Source of the DNA: Sphingobacteriaceae bacterium | GTDB taxonomy: Bacteria > Bacteroidota > Bacteroidia > Sphingobacteriales > Sphingobacteriaceae | Reading direction: 5' to 3' | DNA: 64,000 nucleotides | Assembly (NCBI GenBank): GCA_903642215.1 | Contig: CAHJWG010000001.1 | Location: 372,001 to 436,000, forward strand | Part shown: in pieces, positions 27,413-35,519 of the stretch | Layout of the letters: every line of letters starts with the position of its first letter | Numbering within the stretch: position 1 is the first letter of the stretch | Made by a program: the position numbers and the translations under genes | Notes under the pieces: model-generated | What the model was told of the DNA's origin: nothing | What the model saw: only the letters and a program-made list of their open reading frames with translations | Database searches by the model: none

Positions 27413-28735
27413 ATGCGTAAAATAATTTTTTTATTTCTACTTGTTATATCCTTGTTTTCCTGCTCTTTACATCCGAATAATTGGAAAAAGCTGTCGGAAA
27501 ATCCGGATTTTATACACCGTTCTATCAATGAAGTAACAGAAGTGATGCTTTATGATATTTACTCGCCGCCGGTTGCCAGCCGGATTTATGCTTACATCAG
27601 CGTGGCAGGATATGAAGCCGCGGTTAACGGAAATCATCAGTTTATATCACTTGCCGGGCAATTACATGGTTTAGATTCGCTGCCAAAACCGGATCCGCAT
27701 AAACAATACAGCTTTAATTTAGCCGCCTCGCAGGCAATTTTAAACGTTGGGAAAACTTTGGTAACTTCTGAAGGCCGCATTGAAGAATTTCATACCAAAA
27801 CCATGGCGCAATTTAAAGATACCGGTATGCCGAATGATGTTTATGAAAACTCGGTTGATTTTGGAAACCGGGTTGCAAAACGGATTTTATTGTGGGCAGC
27901 TAAAGATCGTTACAAGCAAACCCGGTCACTTTCTAAATACGATGTTTTAAGCGATGAAGGTTCCTGGAAACCGACGCCGCCGGCTTACATGAAAGCGGTG
28001 GAGCCGAACTGGAATAAAATTAGGCCGTTTGTGATAGATTCTGCACAGCAGTTTAAACCGTTGCCGGCGGTAGCTTTTTCTGCAAAACCCGGAAGCAAAT
28101 TTTATCAGCAGGCTTTGGCCGTACACGATGCCGGCAAGCATTTATCCGCAGAACAAGAACAAATTGCTAATTTTTGGGAGTGTAATCCTTTTAAAATGAA
28201 CACCAACGGACATACCATGTTTGCAATTAAAAAGCTGTCGCCGGGCGGCCACTGGATTAATATTGGCGCGCTGGCTTGTAAAAAAATACATGCTGATTAT
28301 GTGCGTACTACCGAAACATATGCCTGTTTATCCGTAGTTATTGCCGATGCTTTTATCAGTTGCTGGGACGAGAAATACCGCAGTAAAGTGATTAGGCCGG
28401 AAACTTACATCAACCAGTATATCGATCAAAACTGGATGCCGCTGCTGCAAACTCCGCCTTTCCCGGAATATACCAGTGGCCATAGTGTGATTTCGTTGGC
28501 TTCAGCAGTAATGCTTACAAAGTTAATAGGTGATAATTTTAATTATGCAGATTCTACCGAAGCACAATTTGGTATCCCGGTACGGCATTTTAAATCGTTT
28601 AACCAGGCTGCAAAAGAAGCGGCGATCAGCCGGTTTTACGGTGGAATCCATTATATGCCTTCCATTATTAACGGTTTGGACGAAGGCAGTAAAATTGCAG
28701 CTTTTGCTGCCAGTAAGTTAAAAACAAGGAGATAG
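27413..28735 (+). CDS. Vanadium-dependent haloperoxidase-like (PAP2-fold) lipoprotein
   Basis: 440 residues from the ATG at 27413, chosen over an in-frame start at 27356 because it begins a proper lipoprotein signal (FLFLLVISLFSCSL). The PAP2/vanadium-haloperoxidase active-site pattern is present: IRPETYINQYI near 320, PEYTSGHSVISLASAVM near 365 with the acid/base His in SGH, and SRFYGGIHYMPSIINGLDEG near 410 with the His that would bind vanadate. True haloperoxidases oxidise halides with peroxide; many bacterial relatives are instead phosphatases or of unknown role, so the reaction is not certain. It is divergent from the VCBS gene, and such pairs often co-occur. Confidence 0.8.
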   Translation: MRKIIFLFLLVISLFSCSLHPNNWKKLSENPDFIHRSINEVTEVMLYDIYSPPVASRIYAYISVAGYEAAVNGNHQFISLAGQLHGLDSLPKPDPHKQYSFNLAASQAILNVGKTLVTSEGRIEEFHTKTMAQFKDTGMPNDVYENSVDFGNRVAKRILLWAAKDRYKQTRSLSKYDVLSDEGSWKPTPPAYMKAVEPNWNKIRPFVIDSAQQFKPLPAVAFSAKPGSKFYQQALAVHDAGKHLSAEQEQIANFWECNPFKMNTNGHTMFAIKKLSPGGHWINIGALACKKIHADYVRTTETYACLSVVIADAFISCWDEKYRSKVIRPETYINQYIDQNWMPLLQTPPFPEYTSGHSVISLASAVMLTKLIGDNFNYADSTEAQFGIPVRHFKSFNQAAKEAAISRFYGGIHYMPSIINGLDEGSKIAAFAASKLKTRR

Positions 28736-28765
28736 TTTTATACCGGCCTGGCCATTGAAGACTAC

Positions 28766-28779
28766 ATGCTTCTTTTACC
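28766..28779 (-). repeat. Dispersed 14-mer copy, reverse orientation
   Basis: ATGCTTCTTTTACC, one mismatch, followed by GGG and TAAAAAT in the expected spacing. It lies 30 bp past the haloperoxidase-like stop. Confidence 0.7.
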
Positions 28780-28796
28780 GGGTAAAAATCTTCTTT

Positions 28797-28895
28797 GTGA
28801 TGCCGAAATTTATTCGGTATCTCACAAGCAACGTTTAAAACTTGGTATAAACGGTTATTTTTCTGATGAGATACCGAAACAAGTTTGGTATGACA
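28797..28895. repeat. Pair of inverted REP-like palindromes
   Basis: Two short palindromes, ATGCCGAAATTTATTCGGTAT (28800-28820) and its relative with ATACCGAA/TTTGGTAT arms (28871-28891), are arranged head to head. A perfect 12-bp inverted match (28813-28824 with 28867-28878, TTCGGTATCTCA) joins them. The structure is that of a BIME: two REP-like hairpins in opposite orientation between convergent genes. It is unrelated to the 14-mer family, and no second copy is seen in this window. Confidence 0.6.
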
Positions 28896-28954
28896 AGTGA
28901 ACAAAAATTCTCTCGAACACGCGTAAATAAAAAAATGAACTAAAAATTTTATGT

Positions 28955-28968
28955 GTTAAAAGAAGCTT
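28955..28968 (+). repeat. Dispersed 14-mer copy abutting a stop codon
   Basis: GTTAAAAGAAGCTT, two mismatches, with TTTTA plus TGT upstream. Its last bases overlap the stop codon of the epimerase gene. Together with the copy at 28766 it flanks the REP-like pair. Confidence 0.55.
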
Positions 28969-30148
28969 AACCGGCTGCTTTTAACCGGTTAATTATTTCC
29001 ATCATGGCGCGCGAATTATGGTACGGGCATTTCCATAAACCGGCTTTATCTTCGCCGGGCATCAAAGTATAATCATCGTTTAAACCCCAAACCCATTCGC
29101 CGTTTTCGGCAAGAATATACTTTTGGGTAAAATACCAAACACTTTCAAACTGATCGTAAAATTGCTGTTCGCCGGTTAATTGCCAGGCATTTAAAAACCC
29201 AACCATTGCTTCGGCCTGCACCCACCAATGCCGTTGTTTATTTAAATGATTTTGTGCCGGTTCGTATTCGTAATACATCGAACCATCTTTATCCAGCCCG
29301 CCCGCTACAGCACGAGCCATTGCAACTGATACTTCTTTTACCGATGAAATAATGGTGTTATCGCCTAAAACTTCCGCTGCTTCCAGCAATAGCCAGGAAC
29401 CTTCAATATCATGCCCGTAAGAAATAATGTTTGCTTTTGGCTGCCAGTTTTCATCCAGGAATAAAATTAAACGATTGGTTTTTGGGTCGATGATATAATC
29501 CGAAAAATTACGGATCAAGCCGCGAATCTGCTTCTCCAAAAAACCATCTTTCCAAACGCGGTATAAATTGGTGTACGCTTCCAAAACATGCAAATGCGTG
29601 TTCATCGTTTTTTTCTCGTTGTAATCCTTATCGCTTAACCGAAGATCGGGCAGTTCCGACCAATCCTGCGCAAAAGCTTCCAGGTAACCGCCTTTTTTCG
29701 GATCAAAACTGTACTTTTCAATCGTTGCAAATAGTTGCTTTGCCAAATCCAGCGCAGCTTCATCTTTGCACGCTTTGTAATATTCCGACAAGCCGTAAAT
29801 GGTGAATGATAAAGCGTAAATCTGCTTTTTGGTATCCAGCGGATTACCTTTAAAATCTACCGTCCAGTAAACGCCGCCATATTTTTTATCGATAAAAGAA
29901 GCATTAATATAATCATAACTCCGCTTCGCCATTTCCAAATAAACAGGTTTTGGGTTTTGATTATAAGCCGCCGAAAAACTCCATAAAATACGCGCATTTA
30001 AAACGGAGCCTTTCGGTGCTTCCGGGTAAACGTTGTTGTCATGATCGATTTTACCAAAAAAACCGCCGTTGGTATGGTCCGGCGTGTACGTAATCCAATA
30101 AGCTAAAATACGATCCAATTCTTGCTCAAAAGCTGCAATATCAAGCAT
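28967..30148 (-). CDS. AGE-family 2-epimerase (cellobiose/mannobiose 2-epimerase)
   Basis: 393 residues, cytoplasmic, of the N-acylglucosamine 2-epimerase superfamily with an (alpha/alpha)6 barrel. Marks include GGFFGKIDHDN near residue 28, LNARILWSFSAAY near 48, MNTHLHVLEAYTNLYRVW near 180, SYGHDIEGSWLLLEAAE near 240, QRHWWVQAEAMVGFLNAWQ near 310, and KCPYHNSRAMMEI at the end; the conserved His residues do the proton transfer. The context with mannanases and GH130 makes epimerisation of beta-1,4-mannobiose to mannosyl-glucose the likely job. It is separated by 6 bp from the GH26 gene in the same operon. An exact repeat copy at 29891 is translated as NASFID. Confidence 0.9.
   Translation of the reverse strand: MLDIAAFEQELDRILAYWITYTPDHTNGGFFGKIDHDNNVYPEAPKGSVLNARILWSFSAAYNQNPKPVYLEMAKRSYDYINASFIDKKYGGVYWTVDFKGNPLDTKKQIYALSFTIYGLSEYYKACKDEAALDLAKQLFATIEKYSFDPKKGGYLEAFAQDWSELPDLRLSDKDYNEKKTMNTHLHVLEAYTNLYRVWKDGFLEKQIRGLIRNFSDYIIDPKTNRLILFLDENWQPKANIISYGHDIEGSWLLLEAAEVLGDNTIISSVKEVSVAMARAVAGGLDKDGSMYYEYEPAQNHLNKQRHWWVQAEAMVGFLNAWQLTGEQQFYDQFESVWYFTQKYILAENGEWVWGLNDDYTLMPGEDKAGLWKCPYHNSRAMMEIINRLKAAG
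29891..29904 (+). repeat. Dispersed 14-mer, exact copy inside the epimerase gene
   Basis: Exact core, preceded by TTTTTTA and TC, read on the minus strand as NASFID in a linker between helices. Confidence 0.8.
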
Positions 30149-30154
30149 CAGTTA

Positions 30155-31279
30155 TTACAAATTTTTTGTGTAGATGGATGGTTTCAGTTTATTCTGGAAG
30201 ATCAGTTTCGGATCAGCGTAAAACTTTTTGAAATCGGCAGCACTCGCCTGTCCGGGATAAGGCGCAAAAAAATGTTCGGTTTTCCAGTTTCGCCAGGTTA
30301 ACACATAAGCGGTTTTATATTGGGAAATAGCAGGAAGCAGTACGTTCGTCCACCATTGCGGATCGGGAATTTCCTGATAACCGGTTTCTGTTAATGCCGG
30401 AAGTTTATGATGTTCTGCCGCTACCTTTTCTAAAATCCGGAAACGGCTATTCAAATCTTTTTTAAAGTAATCCGCATCTTTTCCCATATAAGCATCAAAA
30501 CCGATAATATCCACATAAGTATCGCCCGGATAACGCTCCAGATAATCATTTTCGGTGGCATAATCCGCAGCAGAATAACCGATAATCAAATTGTGCAATT
30601 GCTTGGTATTGCGTAAATAATCCACCATAAAACGCCATAAAGCAACATATTCTTCGGGTGTGCATTCTTTATTTCCCCACCAAAACCAGCCGCCGGTATG
30701 CTCATGGAAAGGACGAAATATAACCGGAATCATCTCCCCTTTCGGCCCTTTTAACTGGTTTACAAAAACGGCAAACTTATCTAAGTATTTAACAAATGCT
30801 TTATGATGATCGCCTCCCGGAATAATTTGTTTAACGGTTGTGGTTGGCGTGCTCCAGGCAGTTTTACCGGTAACCGGATCATCAAAATGCCAGCTAAATT
30901 CGCTGATTCCGCCGCGGTTATATACTTCTTTTACATACGAAATTATGTTTTTAAAGGGAACGCCGTCCAGGTTTTTGGCACTGTCTAATTCTAAATGGCC
31001 CAACTCCCAACCGTAAAGCCCGGGATAATCACCGGTAACACTTTTAACATCCGACCGGCCTTTTTCGTAAGCCCAGCCAACGCCGTAAGCCAGATCATCC
31101 TGGTGGCCAAAAATCACATTTGTTTGTGCCAGTTTTTGCATATTGCTGTACAGCATCCGGGTTTCTTTTGTGGCGGCTTTATCTGCCGGAGGTACATTTT
31201 GTGCAGATAACTTGCCTGCAACACTTAACGTATTTAAGGCTGCAAAGCAGCAAATAATTACTTTCCGGGATAGCTTCAT
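30155..31279 (-). CDS. GH26 endo-beta-1,4-mannanase
   Basis: 374 residues from ATG 31279; a TTG three bases upstream is less likely. A type I signal peptide ends near residue 27 (GKLSAQ), so the enzyme is periplasmic or secreted. The GH26 fold is clear: IFGHQDDLAYG near 57, FSWHFDDPVTG near 129, the acid/base Glu193 in FRPFHEHTGGWFWWG, a DIIGFDAY strand near 258, and the nucleophile Glu298 in ALTETGYQE. It hydrolyses beta-1,4-mannan; related Bacteroidota enzymes release mannobiose, the substrate for the epimerase encoded 6 bp downstream. Its promoter region shares an operator-like motif with the other mannanase operon. Confidence 0.92.
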   Translation of the reverse strand: MKLSRKVIICCFAALNTLSVAGKLSAQNVPPADKAATKETRMLYSNMQKLAQTNVIFGHQDDLAYGVGWAYEKGRSDVKSVTGDYPGLYGWELGHLELDSAKNLDGVPFKNIISYVKEVYNRGGISEFSWHFDDPVTGKTAWSTPTTTVKQIIPGGDHHKAFVKYLDKFAVFVNQLKGPKGEMIPVIFRPFHEHTGGWFWWGNKECTPEEYVALWRFMVDYLRNTKQLHNLIIGYSAADYATENDYLERYPGDTYVDIIGFDAYMGKDADYFKKDLNSRFRILEKVAAEHHKLPALTETGYQEIPDPQWWTNVLLPAISQYKTAYVLTWRNWKTEHFFAPYPGQASAADFKKFYADPKLIFQNKLKPSIYTKNL

Positions 31280-31308
31280 CAAACAGTGGTTTATCGTTAA
31301 AATAATTA

Positions 31309-31316
31309 CAAAAATA
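31309..31316 (-). promoter_or_regulatory. -7 promoter element of the GH26-epimerase operon
   Basis: CAAAAATA reads TATTTTTG on the minus strand, a match to TAnnTTTG, 30 bp before the GH26 ATG. The same arrangement is found before the GH5 mannanase at 36849. Confidence 0.5.
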
Positions 31317-31339
31317 TATTACGATCAATCACTTTTATT

Positions 31340-31355
31340 AATAGTATTTTAACAT
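31340..31355. promoter_or_regulatory. Candidate AraC operator before the GH26 operon
   Basis: AATAGTATTTTAACAT recurs with one mismatch before the GH5 mannanase operon (36879-36894). Here it starts 23 bp beyond the -7 box and 61 bp from the ATG; there it is 22 bp and 58 bp. A weaker copy (13 of 16) lies at 31414-31429, towards the AraC gene. The site would overlap the -33 region, as expected for an AraC-type activator. Confidence 0.55.
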
Positions 31356-31410
31356 AATTTAGGCTGATTCACAAATTAATTATAAAATCAATTAAAATTT
31401 ACTGATTTTA

Positions 31411-31468
31411 GCTGATACTATTTTAACCTGTTACCAGTCAACCCTGTTTAAACTATTGCTGATACTAT
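31411..31468. promoter_or_regulatory. Direct repeat GCTGATACTAT at the AraC gene start
   Basis: GCTGATACTAT occurs at 31411-31421 and again at 31458-31468, the second overlapping the AraC start codon; GCTGATTC at 31363 continues the ~47-48 bp spacing. It could be a set of autoregulatory half-sites, or coincidence. Confidence 0.3.
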
Positions 31469-32342
31469 GCATACTAATGTTATAAGGGAAATAACTCCTC
31501 TTACGCAAAGCGATTGTTTTACTATGTTTTCGAGGGTGAAAAAGAAGTTTGATTTTCCGCTCCATTATCACGAAGAATACGAACTAAACTTAATTTTAAA
31601 TGCAAAAGGTGCCAAGCGCATTGTTGGCGATCATATTGATTTAATTGATGATTTAGAACTGGTTTTTGTTGGCCCGAACCAGTATCACGCCTGGTTTACA
31701 CATCAATGCGAAAGCGAGGAAATTACAGAAGTTACGATTCAGTTTCATAAAGATTTATTTGATGATAAACTTTTAAAAAAGAACCAGTTAAGTTTTATCC
31801 GTAACATGATGGACCGTTCGCAGCGCGGCATTCTTTTTTCTAAAAGCACTATCCAGCGTTTAAAACCGCGCATTATGGATTTAAGCCAGAAAAGTGGTTT
31901 TGATTCCGTTTTAGAACTGCTGTCGATTTTGCATGATTTATCCACTTCGAGGAATATGCAAACCTTGTCCGATGCTGCTTTTAACAACGAACAATCGCAT
32001 TACAACAGCCGGCGGATAGAAAAAGCGTTTGAGTTTATGAATGCCAATTTTAGCCGGGAAATCAGTTTGGCAGAAGTTGCCAAAATTGCCAGTATGCCCG
32101 AAGCTTCTTTTAGTCGTTTTATAAAAAAACGTACCGGCATTACGTTTATCGATAGTTTAAACGAGATCCGTTTAGGCCACGCTTCGCGGATGCTGATTGA
32201 TACCACACATACGATTGCAGAAATTGCTTACAAATGCGGTTTTAATAACATCTCGCACTTCAACCGTATTTTTAAAAAGAAAAAGGTTTGCACGCCAAAA
32301 GAGTTTCGTGGCAATTATTCGGGCAACAGGATTTTTGTGTGA
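31467..32342 (+). CDS. AraC-family transcriptional regulator of the mannan genes
   Basis: 291 residues. An N-terminal cupin-type sugar-sensing domain (about 20-100) shows FDFPLHYHEEYELNLIL and LVFVGPNQYHAWF. The C-terminal AraC/XylS double helix-turn-helix (about 188-285) shows ISLAEVAKIASMPEASFSRFIKKRTG and IAEIAYKCGFNNISHFNRIFKK with the family signature. It is divergent from the GH26 operon and convergent with the GH130 operon, in the middle of the mannan cluster. A shared 16-bp motif before both mannanase operons is its most likely binding site (inference). The ligand is probably mannobiose or mannosyl-glucose. Confidence 0.9.
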   Translation: MHTNVIREITPLTQSDCFTMFSRVKKKFDFPLHYHEEYELNLILNAKGAKRIVGDHIDLIDDLELVFVGPNQYHAWFTHQCESEEITEVTIQFHKDLFDDKLLKKNQLSFIRNMMDRSQRGILFSKSTIQRLKPRIMDLSQKSGFDSVLELLSILHDLSTSRNMQTLSDAAFNNEQSHYNSRRIEKAFEFMNANFSREISLAEVAKIASMPEASFSRFIKKRTGITFIDSLNEIRLGHASRMLIDTTHTIAEIAYKCGFNNISHFNRIFKKKKVCTPKEFRGNYSGNRIFV

Positions 32343-32354
32343 GGTTTTTAGGTG

Positions 32355-32429
32355 GATAAAAGAAGTGCTTGAATTTTTAAAATTACTTCTTTTAAAATTT
32401 ATTTCAAAAGAAGTAATACTGTTTTTATC
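32355..32429. terminator. Nested inverted repeats between convergent mannan genes
   Basis: The inner arms ATTACTTCTTTT (32382-32393) and AAAAGAAGTAAT (32406-32417) are perfect. The outer elements are a partial GATAAAAGAAG copy (32355-32365) and an ACAG-type reverse copy (32416-32429, followed by CTATAAAAAT). The whole structure fills the gap between the AraC and GH130 stop codons and should terminate both. Confidence 0.65.
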
Positions 32430-33617
32430 CTATAAAAATTGTTGGTTCTGCTGAATTAAAATGCTGATTGATTTTACGGTTTCTGCAGAAGTAAACTTAT
32501 CTTCAGGTGTATTAATTACATAATCTACCAATTGCTCAATTGTACTGGTTGCCACGTGCATCCGCGTATCCGAAGAAGCGTAATAGATAAATACTTTACC
32601 GTCTTCATCGGCAATCCAGCCGTTGCTAAAAACCACGTTGGATACATCACCGATACGCTCCTCGCCTTCCGGCGCAATAAAATAACCGTTTGGTTTGTGT
32701 GTAACTTTGGTTAAATCATTTAAATCCGTCATAAACAGATACAAAACGTAACGTAAACCCGCAGCTGTGTTCCGCACGCCATGTGCCAGGTGCAGCCAGC
32801 CTTTTTCTGTTTTAATAGGAGCCGGGCCTAATCCGTTTTTAGCTTCGTAAACGGTGTGGTAAACTTTTTTATCAACCACAATTTCTTCGTTTACAATGGC
32901 GGGGTTCATCGAATCGGATAAGCCAAAACCAATGCCGCCGCCGTTGCCTGCTTCGATAAAGCTATCCTGCGGCCGCGTGTAAAAAGCGTATTTCCCATCT
33001 ACAAATTCCGGGTGCAAAACTACATTGCGCTGCTGCGGTGATGGTGTTTTTAAATCCGGCAAACGTTCCCAGGCTTTTAAATCCTGCGTACGGGCGATTC
33101 CGCATTGGGCAACCGCGGCAGACTGGTCGCCGGGCATTGCTTCCGGATCGCGGCGTTCGGTACAAAAAACGCCGTAAATCCAGCCGTCTTCGTGCTGTAC
33201 CAAACGCATATCATACAAATTAGTATCGACAGGATTATCGCCTTGCGGCATCTCAATAGGAGAATCCCAAAAGCGGAACTGGTCTACACCGGTCGAACTT
33301 TCGGCAACCGCAAAAAACGATTTCCGATCGGCACCTTCTACACGAACAACCAGTACATATTTTCCTTCAAACTTAATTGCGCCGGCATTAAAAGCAGCAT
33401 TGATGCCGATCCGTTCCATCATAAACGGATTAGTTTCGGGATTCAAATCATATTTCCAGAAATACGGCACGTGGGCTGCGGTTAAAACCGGGTTTTCGTA
33501 ACGGTCGAAAATGCCGTTTCCTGTTTCGGCCGGTTTATTTTCCTGACCGATTAATTGCTCGTAGTTATTTTTTATCGTGTTTAAGCGAGTATCGAAAACT
33601 GTTGTCATCTCAATCAT
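32430..33617 (-). CDS. GH130 4-O-beta-D-mannosyl-D-glucose phosphorylase
   Basis: 395 residues, cytoplasmic, with the five-bladed propeller fold of GH130. Strong matches to the GH130_1 subgroup are [23 protein letters not shown] near residue 38, [36 protein letters not shown] near 65-100, [25 protein letters not shown] near 130-155 with the catalytic Asp, and [21 protein letters not shown] near 215. It phosphorolyses beta-1,4-mannosyl-glucose to alpha-mannose-1-phosphate and glucose, which follows directly from the epimerase product. ATG 33617 and ATG 33608 are both possible starts. The symporter gene lies 26 bp upstream in the same operon. Confidence 0.92.
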   Translation of the reverse strand: MIEMTTVFDTRLNTIKNNYEQLIGQENKPAETGNGIFDRYENPVLTAAHVPYFWKYDLNPETNPFMMERIGINAAFNAGAIKFEGKYVLVVRVEGADRKSFFAVAESSTGVDQFRFWDSPIEMPQGDNPVDTNLYDMRLVQHEDGWIYGVFCTERRDPEAMPGDQSAAVAQCGIARTQDLKAWERLPDLKTPSPQQRNVVLHPEFVDGKYAFYTRPQDSFIEAGNGGGIGFGLSDSMNPAIVNEEIVVDKKVYHTVYEAKNGLGPAPIKTEKGWLHLAHGVRNTAAGLRYVLYLFMTDLNDLTKVTHKPNGYFIAPEGEERIGDVSNVVFSNGWIADEDGKVFIYYASSDTRMHVATSTIEQLVDYVINTPEDKFTSAETVKSISILIQQNQQFL

Positions 33618-33643
33618 GTGATAATTCTTTGTTTAAGTATTTT

Positions 33644-35500
33644 TTAATTTTCTAATTTATCCCACCAAGTTTTTTTCAGGATCAAAACGATTACGGCGAT
33701 CAAGGCTACCGTAATCAGCAGCGGCAGTTTCATCCACAAAATCAAATACATCGGCAAAATAGTGAAGCAAGCCTGCGCGATCACGCCCAAAACCACGTTG
33801 AACATATCTAATTTGAACCTTTTATTGCCTATAAAAGAAGCATCATCCGCCACCACCAAAGCATGAATTGGTTTCCAGAAACCCCATGGCCGAACCGTGC
33901 GGTAAAACTTCTTTAAAACTTCGGTATCTGTTGGCGGCGCAGAATACGTTCCTGCGATACAGCCGATGATAGAAATTACAAAAAGCAGCGGCCAGTTGTA
34001 CAAATCCAAGCTGAAAAATACCGAAGGGAACCACACTTTTAAATAAGGCATCAGCAGTGCCATAACGATACCGCTGGCCATTCCCCAGAAAAAACCATTG
34101 GCATTAAAGCGCCACCAGTACCATTTTAACACGTTTGCGGCAATGTAACCGCCGTATAATCCGCCCACAATCCATTGTAAAACGCTGTTTACATCTTTCG
34201 CAAAAAATCCTAAAATCACCCCTAAAACCACTACCACCACGCCCACTAAATAATTCATGGAAATAATAGTTTTGGTTGGCGCATTCGGGTTGACGTATTT
34301 CAGGTAGATGTCGTTCACTACATAAGCCTGGGCGGCATTGAGCGTTCCGGAGAAAGTGCCCATAAAAGCACCGAGCAAGCCGGTTAACACAATTCCGAGA
34401 ATCCCGACAGGTAAAAACTGATTAATGGCACCGGGTAAAATCCGCTCGAAATCCGTTCCGCCGCCCGGAGCTGCCAAATCAAGCTGATTGTAGTACAACA
34501 AAGCTAAAACCGTTAAGCCGATCACCATGGAATAACGGATCGGCAGCAGCATGATCGATACAAAACCGGTCATTTTGGAAGCGTCTTTCGGCGATTGCGT
34601 GGATAGCATTTTTTGCATATCATAATTGGGTGCCGGGCCGGCCCAACTGGCAAAAACACCTTTAAAAAGCATCATCATAAAGAAGATACCGAATAAACCG
34701 AACCCGTCATCTTTAATTTTCTGATTAGCATCAGGCACGATGTGTGACCAATCCATATTTAAATGCAAGCCGAAAAACGGGTTTCCCCAACCTGCCGGAA
34801 CGTGCAAAGAATGTCCGCCGTGCCCGTGCAGGTTAATCATCGCGATAATGGCGATGGCAATACAGCCAACCGTCATGATCGCGTATTTGATCACATCGCC
34901 CAAAACAATACTGTGCATCCCGCCCAAAATGGAGTAGAACATAGCAAACAGTGTGAAGATTATGCCGTAAAAATGCGCCACATACTCCGGTGCCACATGG
35001 AAAGGAACGTAAGCTTCCACCAAATTCCAGGGAACAAAAATTTCGATAAATTTCCCCAAGCCGATAAAACCGTAAGCCAGGAATCCCAGGCAGCCAATAA
35101 GAGCAAAAGCAACCGTTACATTATGAGAAGCTTTTACGTTTTTACCGACGGTGCCGAAACGTGTGGCCAGCCATTCGGCACCGGTATCAGCATTGGATCG
35201 GCGCAGCCATTTTGCCAGAAACATCATGTTGAAAACCTGGTTAAACACCGGCCAAAGCCACGGAATCCAAATAGATTTTAGGCCATAAACGAAGCATAAG
35301 GCCACCATCCACATCGTGCCGCTGATATCAAACATATCCGAGGCATCGCTTAAACCGAGCATATACCAGGGCAGTTTTTTGCCGCCCATCAGATAGCTTT
35401 CCTTGTTCTCGCTGGCTTTTTTACGCATGTACCAGCCGATCATCAGCATGAGTATCAGGTAGGCAACCAGGATCGAAACGTCTATTAACCTTAATTTCAT
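33644..35500 (-). CDS. Sodium:solute symporter of the mannan operon
   Basis: 618 residues with about 14 hydrophobic helices and the sodium/solute symporter (SSS) pattern: DVSILVAYLILMLMIGWYMRKK at the N-terminus with YLMGGKKLPWYMLGLSDASDMFDISGTMW, a GSSIGFILFTALLGAFMG-like segment VGILGIVLTGLLGAFMGTFSGTLNAAQAY near 400, and NGFFWGMASG near 505. Located between the GH130 phosphorylase (26 bp) and the GH5 mannanase (19 bp), it probably carries mannobiose into the cytoplasm with Na+, as in the Bacteroides fragilis mannan operon. A one-mismatch repeat copy at 33830 encodes DDASFIG in a cytoplasmic loop. Confidence 0.9.
   Translation of the reverse strand: MKLRLIDVSILVAYLILMLMIGWYMRKKASENKESYLMGGKKLPWYMLGLSDASDMFDISGTMWMVALCFVYGLKSIWIPWLWPVFNQVFNMMFLAKWLRRSNADTGAEWLATRFGTVGKNVKASHNVTVAFALIGCLGFLAYGFIGLGKFIEIFVPWNLVEAYVPFHVAPEYVAHFYGIIFTLFAMFYSILGGMHSIVLGDVIKYAIMTVGCIAIAIIAMINLHGHGGHSLHVPAGWGNPFFGLHLNMDWSHIVPDANQKIKDDGFGLFGIFFMMMLFKGVFASWAGPAPNYDMQKMLSTQSPKDASKMTGFVSIMLLPIRYSMVIGLTVLALLYYNQLDLAAPGGGTDFERILPGAINQFLPVGILGIVLTGLLGAFMGTFSGTLNAAQAYVVNDIYLKYVNPNAPTKTIISMNYLVGVVVVVLGVILGFFAKDVNSVLQWIVGGLYGGYIAANVLKWYWWRFNANGFFWGMASGIVMALLMPYLKVWFPSVFFSLDLYNWPLLFVISIIGCIAGTYSAPPTDTEVLKKFYRTVRPWGFWKPIHALVVADDASFIGNKRFKLDMFNVVLGVIAQACFTILPMYLILWMKLPLLITVALIAVIVLILKKTWWDKLEN
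33830..33843 (+). repeat. Dispersed 14-mer copy inside the symporter gene
   Basis: TATAAAAGAAGCAT, one mismatch, read on the minus strand as DDASFIG in a loop between transmembrane helices. Confidence 0.65.
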
Positions 35501-35519
35501 TTATAAATTTTAATCAATA

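Noticed and set aside
28348..28362. GATGCTTTTATC in the haloperoxidase-like gene
   Set aside because: It lacks the three central bases of the core; the encoded ADAFIS is ordinary.
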